Assembly (NCBI GenBank): GCA_029287755.1
Contig: JARFQM010000321.1
Span: forward strand, 1 to 13,659
DNA from: Desulfofustis sp.
GTDB lineage: Bacteria > Desulfobacterota > Desulfobulbia > Desulfobulbales > Desulfocapsaceae
Direction of reading: 5' to 3'
DNA: 13,659 nucleotides
The position numbers and the translations under genes were made by a program. Shown here one piece after another: positions 6,806-13,659 of this stretch. Numbering within the stretch: the stretch's first letter is position 1; the number at the start of each line of letters is the position of its first letter. Under the pieces are notes generated by a model, which worked only from the letters and a program-made list of their open reading frames with translations, ran no database searches and was not told where the DNA came from.

Positions 6806-7363
6806 ATGAATGTGATGAACAGGACGAAAAGTAGATACGGCGGAGGGCTCGTTGCAGGGGTCCTTGCTCTGAGCATTGTCCTCTGGCTGCAGGGCTTGCT
6901 CAGCTCGCAGATTTATGACCCGAAGGTGCGTCGTGCCAAACAAACAGCTGCCATCCTGGCCAGGGACGCAGGGGCGGAGCGCAGCACCGAAGTGCAGCTG
7001 GCCCGAGCCTACTGGCTGAGATATGAGGACGTCCGAACCCACCCCATATACGGGGAAGACGGCCCTCTTGGCATAACTGGCGCGGGCGAACATTACCGGC
7101 ATCACGGACGCCGGGAAGGACGAATTTACGCTCCGGTTGCCGTAGGGGAAGATCCGAAGCGGGAACGGCTTCTGGCCGAAGCATACTGGGACCGCTATCC
7201 GGAAATCGCTGCCAGTCAGATCTGGGGAAGGAAAAGCGCGCTGGGTATTCTTGGTCCCCGCGATCATTACCGCTATGTCGGCAGCCGGCGCAAGATGCTC
7301 TGGGGGATTCCCGAAACAGAGGCGGTTGAGGCGCCGCAGACCATTCCCAGAAAACCAAATTAG
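6806..7363 (+). CDS. Membrane-anchored protein with two 44-residue tandem repeats
   Basis: I cannot name this 185-residue protein. Residues about 14-33 form one hydrophobic helix, likely an uncleaved anchor with the rest in the periplasm. Residues 65-108 and 123-166 are two copies of one repeat that align without gaps, with 18 of 44 identical positions: LA.AYW.RY, then I.G, LGI.G, HYR, G and R. The first copy ends HYRHHGRREGR. This recalls the short 'Y..NPDV....A..HY...G..EGR' repeat found in surface and glycan-related proteins of many proteobacteria. The family likeness is inferred from memory, not a search. The tail is Pro/basic. Starts at 6806 or 6815 are both possible, and neither has a clear Shine-Dalgarno. 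It follows the VanZ-like gene by 30 bp. Confidence 0.65.
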   Translation: MNVMNRTKSRYGGGLVAGVLALSIVLWLQGLLSSQIYDPKVRRAKQTAAILARDAGAERSTEVQLARAYWLRYEDVRTHPIYGEDGPLGITGAGEHYRHHGRREGRIYAPVAVGEDPKRERLLAEAYWDRYPEIAASQIWGRKSALGILGPRDHYRYVGSRRKMLWGIPETEAVEAPQTIPRKPN

Positions 7364-7394
7364 CGGTTGACTTTGAAGTGTATTAGATGCAGAG

Positions 7395-7410
7395 TTTGAG
7401 GGCACTCAAA
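7395..7410. promoter_or_regulatory. Palindrome upstream of the first TRAP operon
   Basis: TTTGAG-GGCA-CTCAAA is a perfect 16-bp dyad with 6-bp arms, 40 bp before the dctP start codon and ahead of its AGGAG. Its size suits a dimeric repressor or activator site for substrate control of the transporter. A TTGACT at 7367-7372 could be a -35, but no -10 stands at the proper distance. Confidence 0.35.
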
Positions 7411-7450
7411 TCACAGCCATACCCCAACCATCACCAGGAGATACGCCCAG

Positions 7451-8425
7451 ATGAAGCGGTTTCTTATCTGTCTCAGCCTGCTCATTTTTTGTAGTGCCAC
7501 CAGCGCCGCCCACGCGGCGACGATCAAACTCGGCGTCGTCACCAAACCGGGATCAGCCCAGAACATCGTCGCCGAAAAATTCAAAGAGCTTATCGAACAG
7601 CGCTCGGATGGAGAACTCGAGGTAAAAATATTTCACTCCGCCTCTCTTGGCAACGAAACGGAAATTCTCCAGCAGATTCAACTCGGTACAGTTGAACTGG
7701 GAGTGATCACCTCGGGACCGTTTGACAGTTTTGATCCGATCGTCAGGGTCATCGATTACCCGTTTCTGTTCAAGGATCACCAGCAGGCCGACCAGATCCT
7801 TGACGGACCCCTCGGCGCGGAAATCCTGACCAGTCTCGAAGGCTCGGGCTTTAAGGGGCTCTGCTTTTCTGAAAACGGCTTCCGCAACCTGACCAACTCG
7901 AAAAAAGCGGTGGCCAGACCCGAGGACATCGAAGGGCTGAAAATCAGAGTCATGTCCTCCGCCCTGCATAAATCGATCTGGCAGACCTTAGGTGCAAACC
8001 CAACCCCCATGCCTTGGCCCATCTACACAGAGCTGGAACAGAAAGTCATCGACGGCCAGGAGAACCCGCTCTGGGTGCTCGAAGTATACAAGTTCTACGA
8101 AATCCAGAAATATATGACCCTCACCCGCCACGTCTACTCGGCTCACATCGACGTGGCTTCGCTGACCTGGTGGAATTCGCTCGATGAAGACACCAGGACG
8201 CTTGTGCAGGAGGCCATGTGTGAAGCGGCCAAGTATCAGCGCAGCGACAACCGGGCGAAAAACGAAGCCCGTCTGGTACTGCTCAAAGAAAAAGGCATGC
8301 AGGTCGAAGAGCACCCCGATATCGATGCCTTCAGGAAGCAGGTGGCCGGCCTCAAAGACATCGATCTGTTTTCCGAACCGAAGGTTCACGATCTACTGCA
8401 AAAAGTGCTAGAACAGACCAGGTAG
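7451..8425 (+). CDS. dctP: TRAP transporter substrate-binding protein, DctP family
   Basis: This is a 324-residue periplasmic binding protein with a Sec signal peptide cleaved after AHA (about residue 22). The mature part shows the DctP/SiaP landmarks in order: SLGNETEILQQIQLGTVELG (65-84), ENGFRNLTNS with Arg145, EGLKIRVM with Arg166, and DGQENPL with Asn205. In the family the two Arg and the Asn hold the carboxylate of the ligand, so an organic acid or acidic sugar or amino acid is the likely cargo. It delivers ligand to the DctQ-DctM membrane pair encoded next: dctQ begins 4 bp after this stop, and dctQ and dctM overlap. AGGAG lies 10 nt before the ATG. A perfect palindrome at 7395-7410 may be an operator. 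The exact substrate cannot be read from the sequence. Confidence 0.9.
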   Translation: MKRFLICLSLLIFCSATSAAHAATIKLGVVTKPGSAQNIVAEKFKELIEQRSDGELEVKIFHSASLGNETEILQQIQLGTVELGVITSGPFDSFDPIVRVIDYPFLFKDHQQADQILDGPLGAEILTSLEGSGFKGLCFSENGFRNLTNSKKAVARPEDIEGLKIRVMSSALHKSIWQTLGANPTPMPWPIYTELEQKVIDGQENPLWVLEVYKFYEIQKYMTLTRHVYSAHIDVASLTWWNSLDEDTRTLVQEAMCEAAKYQRSDNRAKNEARLVLLKEKGMQVEEHPDIDAFRKQVAGLKDIDLFSEPKVHDLLQKVLEQTR

Positions 8426-8429
8426 CGCC

Positions 8430-8939
8430 ATGGGGCGTCACACGGCAGGCACCATCGAACGGTTAAGCAGCGCCTGCAACCGCTATGCAGAATGGTTCCT
8501 GCTCCTGCTCGGTAGCACCATGACGGCAACCGTGATTCTCCAGGTATTCTGCCGTTATGTGCTCAATCACTCCTTGTTCTGGTCGGAAGAACTGGCCCGC
8601 TATCTGCTCGTCTGGCTCACCTTCATCGGTGCAACGGTCGCCTATCACCGCTCCATGCACCCCGGCGTCGATGTTATTTTCAAACGGCTGGAGCGCAAGA
8701 ATCGTTACAGAATCAAGCGGCTGGTGCACCTGGTTTCCCTCATATTCTTTCTGATCATGATCTGGTATGGCTGCAGCTTTGCCTACTTTATCAGGGTGCA
8801 GACCACCCCCGCACTGTCTTTGCCGAAGTGGCTGATATTTGCGATAATCCCACTCAGCGGTCTGATCTTCACCCTACACGGCGTCGCCTTTCTGTGGAGA
8901 AAACCTCAGGATCCGCCCTCCTCCGGCGGTAGACCATGA
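8430..8939 (+). CDS. dctQ: TRAP transporter small permease, DctQ family
   Basis: The 169-residue protein has four hydrophobic helices (about 22-42, 56-74, 98-120, 132-155), the standard DctQ topology. The core signature QVFCRYVLNHSLFWSEELARY (38-58) followed by WLTFIGA is clear, with the conserved W-x-E-E-x-A-R at the membrane edge. DctQ forms the scaffold half of the sodium-driven membrane complex with DctM. The start codon is 4 bp after the dctP stop, with an AGG 7 nt ahead lying inside the dctP end. Its stop overlaps the dctM start (ATGA), which implies translational coupling. Confidence 0.92.
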   Translation: MGRHTAGTIERLSSACNRYAEWFLLLLGSTMTATVILQVFCRYVLNHSLFWSEELARYLLVWLTFIGATVAYHRSMHPGVDVIFKRLERKNRYRIKRLVHLVSLIFFLIMIWYGCSFAYFIRVQTTPALSLPKWLIFAIIPLSGLIFTLHGVAFLWRKPQDPPSSGGRP

Positions 8940-10219
8940 GCGCTGCGCTTCTTCTCGTTCTGCTGTTGGTTCTTTTCCTTTGCAACACCCCCATTGCCAT
9001 CGCCATTGGGGTTGCCTCCATCGGCGCCATCGCGATCACCGGCGACCATTCGCTGATGGTGGCAATCCAGAAGATGTTCGGCGGCGCCGACTCCTTTCAT
9101 CTGATGGCCGTGCCGCTGTTTATGTATGCCGGTCTGATCATGGAGAAAGGGGGAATCAGCCAACGGTTGATCGACCTGGCCAATGCACTGGTTGGCTGGC
9201 TGCCTGGAGGGCTGGCTGCAGTCACGGTGGTTTCGGCCATGTTTTTCGCCGGTATCTCAGGCTCTGCAGCTGCCGATACCGCGGCGGTCGGGGCCCTGCT
9301 CATTCCGGCCATGAAGAAGTCGGGGTACGACAGTGACTTTGCCGGCGCAGTTCAGGCTGCAGGGGGATCAATCGGGGTAATCATTCCCCCGTCCATACCG
9401 ATGATCATTTTCGGCTTTCTGACCGGGGCCTCGATCGGCAGGCTTTTCGCCGCCGGCATTCTGCCCGGCATCATGATCGGCTTGTCGCTGATCGTTATTG
9501 CCACGATGTTCTCACGTAAATACGGGTATGGAGCCGCCCTGTCATTCAGCTGGGCAAACCTTTTCAGTAATTTTGTCGCCGCCATTCCGGCATTGGGAGC
9601 ACCGTGTATCATCCTCGGCGGAATTTTAGGCGGTATCTTCACCGCCACCGAATCGGCCGCGGTGGCGGTGTTCTACTCCCTGGTTGTTGGTTTTTTCATC
9701 CACCGGGAACTCGCCCTCAGAGATTTGAGCTCGATTTTTATCGAAGGCTCGGTGATCGCCGCGATCGTCATGTTCATCATCGCCACCGCTTCAATTTTCA
9801 GCTGGGTTGCTGCCATCGACGACATTCCCGGAAGGTTGGCGGGAGGGTTGTTGAAGGTATCTGAAAATCCGGTTGTACTATTGCTTCTTATCAATCTGGT
9901 GCTGCTGATTGCCGGCACCTTTGTGGAAACCACGGCAGCCCTCATTCTGCTGGTGCCGATGATCATGACCCTGGTGCCCTCGCTGGGCATCGATCCCGTG
10001 CAGCTTGGAGTCATTGTGGTCACTAATTTGGCCATCGGCATGCTTACTCCGCCGATGGGCATCTGTCTGATCGTTTCCGCCTCGATATCAGGAGCATCTA
10101 TCGGAGCCATCAGCCGAAGAATCCTTCCTTTTCTGTTGATCCTGCTGGTGGATCTGCTGATTATCACTTTCTACGCACCGCTGACCACCTGGCTGCCGCA
10201 CCTGCTTTTTGGACCTTGA
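8936..10219 (+). CDS. dctM: TRAP transporter large permease, DctM family
   Basis: This 427-residue protein is the ion-coupled transport subunit, with about eleven or twelve hydrophobic helices. Family blocks appear in order: CNTPIAIAIG (16-25), FFAGISGSAAADTAAVG (103-119), IPAMKKSGY (123-131), GVIIPPSIPMIIFG (147-160), the mid-protein GGIFTATESAAVAVFY (232-247), ETTAALILLVPM (331-342) and the second PP element NLAIGMLTPPMG (364-375). The two hairpin regions with PPS and TPP are the usual sodium and substrate sites. Length is normal. It overlaps dctQ by 4 bp and closes the first TRAP operon. I see no good terminator after it, so some transcripts may continue into the cyclodeaminase-like gene 170 bp on. 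Confidence 0.95.
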   Translation: MSAALLLVLLLVLFLCNTPIAIAIGVASIGAIAITGDHSLMVAIQKMFGGADSFHLMAVPLFMYAGLIMEKGGISQRLIDLANALVGWLPGGLAAVTVVSAMFFAGISGSAAADTAAVGALLIPAMKKSGYDSDFAGAVQAAGGSIGVIIPPSIPMIIFGFLTGASIGRLFAAGILPGIMIGLSLIVIATMFSRKYGYGAALSFSWANLFSNFVAAIPALGAPCIILGGILGGIFTATESAAVAVFYSLVVGFFIHRELALRDLSSIFIEGSVIAAIVMFIIATASIFSWVAAIDDIPGRLAGGLLKVSENPVVLLLLINLVLLIAGTFVETTAALILLVPMIMTLVPSLGIDPVQLGVIVVTNLAIGMLTPPMGICLIVSASISGASIGAISRRILPFLLILLVDLLIITFYAPLTTWLPHLLFGP

Positions 10220-10284
10220 GACCGGGGCTTTTCGGGACCTTGTCAGATGCCAGCCATCTTCAAAAGATAGAGGCAGGCCGACCT

Positions 10285-10356
10285 TATCATGTGGCCCGTT
10301 TTTACCCATGAAAAAGTGCGCTTGTTGTCAAATATCCGCAGATTGCCTATCATGTG
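10285..10356 (+). repeat. Two TATCATGTG direct repeats 63 bp apart
   Basis: The 9-mer TATCATGTG occurs at 10285-10293 and 10348-10356, each with a C two or three bases ahead. The 63-bp spacing is six turns of B-DNA, which would put both copies on the same face. The right copy contains the -10 box of the promoter at 10325-10353. Looping by one regulator is possible, but a 9-mer pair could also be coincidence. Confidence 0.3.
10325..10353 (+). promoter_or_regulatory. Sigma-70-type promoter of the cyclodeaminase-like gene
   Basis: TTGTCA (10325-10330) and TATCAT (10348-10353) each match the consensus at 5 of 6 positions and are 17 nt apart. Transcription would start near 10360, about 29 nt before the ATG at 10389, with GGAG inside the leader. 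The gene can therefore be expressed separately from the TRAP operon in front of it. Confidence 0.65.
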
Positions 10357-10388
10357 ACAGAAGAGAATCCATACCTCTGGAGACAGCC

Positions 10389-11477
<1,089 letters not shown>

Positions 11478-11482
11478 CCATG

Positions 11483-11503
11483 GCTGCTGGGAAATCCAGC
11501 AGC
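11483..11503. other. Hairpin after the cyclodeaminase-like gene
   Basis: GCTGCTGG and CCAGCAGC are perfect 8-bp arms around GAAAT, starting 6 nt after the stop codon. There is no T-run on either side, so it may stabilise the 3' end of the message or act as a weak terminator rather than a classical one. Confidence 0.45.
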
Positions 11504-11646
11504 GAGCGAAAGTGAACTTGAAGGTTGTGGAGTACCATCTGGATCCGTCCCGAGAGCTCGAGCAGAACAAAAGCCGCTTCTGAGACCGTAAATAAAGTTG
11601 CAAATTATAGTCTTTCCTGCAAAATAGTAACCTGAAGCAATTCTTA

Positions 11647-11664
11647 ATCAACAATTCTGTTGAT
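11647..11664. promoter_or_regulatory. Palindrome upstream of the second TRAP operon
   Basis: ATCAACA-ATTC-TGTTGAT is a perfect 18-bp dyad with 7-bp arms, ending 28 bp before the TakP-like start codon. A third half-site-like ATCAAC follows at 11668. The stretch 11504-11646 shows no gene and no clear promoter. The palindrome is a good candidate operator for the second TRAP operon; as RNA it would form a weak hairpin just ahead of the ribosome-binding site. Confidence 0.4.
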
Positions 11665-11692
11665 CTATCAACCTTCAAGAGGGAGGAACACC

Positions 11693-12787
11693 ATGGAACG
11701 AAGAGAGTTTATCAAGACAGCCGGTGCTGGAGCCATTGCCGCTGGGGCCTTGCTAGCCGGAGCTCCCGCCGTACGGGCACAAAACACCATTGAAATTACG
11801 ATGGTGACCACCTGGCCTCGTGATTTTCCGGGACTTGGCACCGGGGCGCAGCGGTTCGCCCAACGGTTGACTGATATGACCAACGGCCGGATGAAGGTCA
11901 ACTATTTTGCCGCAGGCGAGCGGGTAAAAGCGTTTGACTCCTTTGATGAAGTGGCATCGGGCAATGCCCAGATGTATCACGGCGCCGAATATTACTGGAA
12001 AGGCAAGCACCCCGGGTTTCCCTTTTTCTGCAGTGTACCTTTTGGCTTGACCTATGCCGAAATGAACTCCTGGATCCGATTTTGCGGCGGCCAGGAATTA
12101 TGGGATGAGCTGGCTGGTGAATTTGGTGTCAAAGGACTCATGTGCGGTAATACCGGCTCACAGATGGGCGGCTGGTTCCGCAAGGAAATCAACTCACCTG
12201 ACGATTTGAAGGGACTCAAGATGCGTATCCCCGGCCTTGGCGGCGATGTCATGGCCAAACTGGGCGCTTCCCCTGTTTCTCTCCCCGGCGGGCAGATCTA
12301 TGAAAACCTGATCGCCGGATCGATCGATGCCACAGAGTGGGTCGGACCCTGGAATGACGGGTTTATGAAATTCTATGAAGCGGCAAAATACTACTACTAT
12401 CCCGGCATGCATGAACCAGGATCCATGCTGGCTTTAGGCATCAATAAAAAGTGGTGGGACGGCCTGTCAAAATCGGACCAATTGATCATAGAAGCCGCCG
12501 CATCAATGGAAAATGATGTCATGATGGCTGAATTCAATGCCAGAAACGGAGAGGCCCTCAACAAGCTGGTCACCGAGCAGGGCGTACAGCTCCGTGAATT
12601 CAACGATGACATTTATGACGCCTTCGGCGAAGCAGCCGCCGAAGTATACGAAGAGACGAGAAAACACAGTGATCTAGCGGCACGCATCCATGACAGCTTT
12701 GCCAAAGCACGTAAAGAAGTCGGAAGCTGGATGAAGATCTCGGATCAGGCTTATCTCAACAAGCGCAACCTGGTGCTTGACCTGTAA
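11693..12787 (+). CDS. dctP: Tat-exported TRAP substrate-binding protein, TakP-like
   Basis: The 364-residue protein opens with a twin-arginine signal (ERREFIKTAGAGAIAAGALL, cleavage after AVRA near residue 29), so it is exported folded, possibly with bound metal. The mature part resembles TakP-type binding proteins for 2-oxo acids or lactate: MVTTWPRDFPGLGTGAQRFA (37-56), YHGAEYYWKGK (95-105), GNTGSQMGGWFRKEI (152-166), LKMRIPGLGG with Arg178, and ATEWVGPWND (213-222). In that group a Gln and Glu/Trp cluster binds a cation and the Arg binds the carboxylate. It differs clearly from the Sec-exported DctP of the first operon. GGAGG lies 6 nt before the ATG. Its partner permease begins 150 bp downstream, after a strong hairpin. 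Substrate identity is inferred from family only. Confidence 0.9.
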   Translation: MERREFIKTAGAGAIAAGALLAGAPAVRAQNTIEITMVTTWPRDFPGLGTGAQRFAQRLTDMTNGRMKVNYFAAGERVKAFDSFDEVASGNAQMYHGAEYYWKGKHPGFPFFCSVPFGLTYAEMNSWIRFCGGQELWDELAGEFGVKGLMCGNTGSQMGGWFRKEINSPDDLKGLKMRIPGLGGDVMAKLGASPVSLPGGQIYENLIAGSIDATEWVGPWNDGFMKFYEAAKYYYYPGMHEPGSMLALGINKKWWDGLSKSDQLIIEAAASMENDVMMAEFNARNGEALNKLVTEQGVQLREFNDDIYDAFGEAAAEVYEETRKHSDLAARIHDSFAKARKEVGSWMKISDQAYLNKRNLVLDL

Positions 12788-12810
12788 TCGGCTGGACAAG
12801 CGGTGATCAG

Positions 12811-12838
12811 GCTACGGTACCCCCCGGGGTACCGTAGC
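12811..12838 (+). terminator. Strong hairpin between TakP-like and DctQ-like genes, possible attenuator
   Basis: Arms of 13 bp (12811-12823 and 12826-12838) are perfectly complementary and mostly GC; the innermost pairs must open to form the loop. Only TT follows before ATG, so the U-run is poor. It lies 24 nt after the binding-protein stop codon and 100 bp before its permease gene. In transport operons such a hairpin often protects the message of the abundant binding protein or trims readthrough, and that is my preferred reading. Confidence 0.6.
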
Positions 12839-12937
12839 TTATGTCTGCAGACGACGTTTCAACGAGCGCTATTTTTCATCTTCACACTGCCCTAGTCATA
12901 TTAGCTGCGCCCCCATTTAAAACCCGGTTCGCCACTT

Positions 12938-13659
12938 ATGAGTGCATCCACCACTATCGATACTGATACCTCGGCCGGCAGGGCGTTGCCTCATACAGCA
13001 AACCATAAGATCACGGTTCTTGCTATTCGCACACTTGCAGTATCGATTGTCGCTGTGATGCTCGTTTTTCTGATCAACAACTATCTGAATTTCGGGCTCC
13101 AATGGCCCGGGATGCCAACTTTTTTTGCCCACCAGGGCTGGTTTGGTCTGGAGGCCTTGCGTGACCCTCTGAGCCAGTCCCAGGTTACTAAAGGGTGGCT
13201 GCAGCTGTCGAGTTATCTGGGTGCGATAGCGGTTTCAGCCCTCTACGTCATAGTGACGAGCAATCGCGCTCTGCGCGCCGATTCTGATCTATTGAGCAGG
13301 TTTGCCGCTTATATCATTCGAGCCTCCTTCTGGATCGTGCTGATTATCGGTCTCGCCGATATCATCATCTCCTTTCTGAGGGTGGAGGAACTGCTGGCGC
13401 CGCTGGTCGGCGAGCAGTTGACCGAGGCTCTCGGGCGACCGCAGTATCGAATTATCTATGTGCACTACCCGCTGCTCCTGCTGTCCTGCACGATTGCTTT
13501 CTTCAGTCGATCCCTGGGGTTTATCTGGTTGACTCTTCTGGTCGTACTGGCACAGTTTCAGATTGTCATTTCCCGCTTTGTATTTTCCTATGAGCAACCC
13601 TTCATGGGGGATCTCGTTCGCTTCTGGTATGCGGCACTCTTTCTGTTCGCCAGCGCCTA
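12938..13659 (+). CDS. dctQ: Extended TRAP small permease (DctQ-type), partial
   Basis: The frame stays open from ATG 12938 to the right edge (240 codons, C-terminus missing). A 25-residue polar start is followed by hydrophobic helices at about 29-47, 88-107, 122-146, 176-190 and 194-211. The DctQ core appears only near residue 205: QFQIVISRFVF..YEQPFMGDLVRFWYAALFLFASA, which lines up with the QVFCRYVL..WSEELARYLLVWLTFIGA core of the first DctQ. It is therefore the long type of small permease, with about 200 extra residues and additional helices before the core. This type accompanies TakP-like binding proteins, which fits the gene before it. No clear Shine-Dalgarno precedes the ATG, and an in-frame TAG at 12902 limits any extension. 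A large permease gene is expected beyond the window. Confidence 0.82.
   Translation, partial: MSASTTIDTDTSAGRALPHTANHKITVLAIRTLAVSIVAVMLVFLINNYLNFGLQWPGMPTFFAHQGWFGLEALRDPLSQSQVTKGWLQLSSYLGAIAVSALYVIVTSNRALRADSDLLSRFAAYIIRASFWIVLIIGLADIIISFLRVEELLAPLVGEQLTEALGRPQYRIIYVHYPLLLLSCTIAFFSRSLGFIWLTLLVVLAQFQIVISRFVFSYEQPFMGDLVRFWYAALFLFASA

Noticed and set aside
6509..7405. 298-codon minus-strand open frame opposite the VanZ-like and two-repeat genes
   Set aside because: The composition (Pro/Arg/Gln-rich) is typical of antisense frames, and the plus strand carries clear membrane helices and an internal repeat.
10209..10388. In-frame upstream extension of the cyclodeaminase-like protein by 60 residues
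   Set aside because: The extension overlaps the dctM end, is Cys-rich and unlike the family, and the promoter and GGAG point to the ATG at 10389.
11479..11514. 11-codon open frame (MAAGKSSSERK) after the cyclodeaminase-like gene
   Set aside because: It coincides with the 11483-11503 hairpin and has no ribosome-binding site; it is too short to support.
13289..13597. Minus-strand open frame near the right edge
   Set aside because: The plus strand here encodes the DctQ-type core, so this is its antisense shadow.

Overview
The window looks like chromosomal DNA of a Gram-negative, probably anaerobic proteobacterium-like organism. Lipoproteins with clear lipoboxes, Sec and Tat signal peptides, a DUF2959 lipoprotein and two TRAP uptake systems all point to an inner membrane plus periplasm. 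The gene mix resembles marine sulfate-reducing Desulfobacterota, but that placement is inference from gene content; no phylogenetic marker is present. I see no transposase, integrase, phage gene or CRISPR array, and base composition looks even throughout.

Left part (1-5717), all on the minus strand. At the left edge is the start of a TauE/SafE-type membrane exporter. Next comes a complete tRNA-Asn(GTT) unit with a near-consensus promoter (460-488), the tRNA with an encoded CCA (269-344) and a UUCG-loop terminator (224-259). Reading leftwards from 2513 is an envelope-flavoured operon: an unrecognised exported protein, a DUF4136 lipoprotein and the Mn2+ exporter MntP. Upstream of it lie a 722-residue fusion of an N-terminal PlsC-type acyltransferase with a C-terminal alpha/beta hydrolase, and a DUF2959 coiled-coil lipoprotein.

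Centre (5718-7363). A 239-bp divergent intergenic region carries a candidate minus-strand promoter and a dyad. To its right are a VanZ-like membrane protein and a small membrane-anchored protein built of two copies of a 44-residue repeat.

Right part (7451-13659), all on the plus strand. A complete TRAP transporter (DctP-DctQ-DctM) with tight or overlapping junctions is followed by a 362-residue enzyme related to the NAD-binding ornithine cyclodeaminase module of the TIGR00300/ArgZ group. This enzyme has a good promoter of its own and lacks the usual N-terminal domain. A second TRAP system follows: a Tat-exported TakP-like binding protein, a very stable hairpin, then an unusually long DctQ-type small permease that runs off the window; its DctM would be expected just outside.

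The clearest theme is import of organic or amino acids by two different TRAP systems with an amino-acid-converting enzyme between them. The most interesting items for follow-up are that truncated cyclodeaminase-like enzyme, the acyltransferase-hydrolase fusion, and the two-repeat membrane protein. Promoters, operators and hairpins were found by eye and are unproven.
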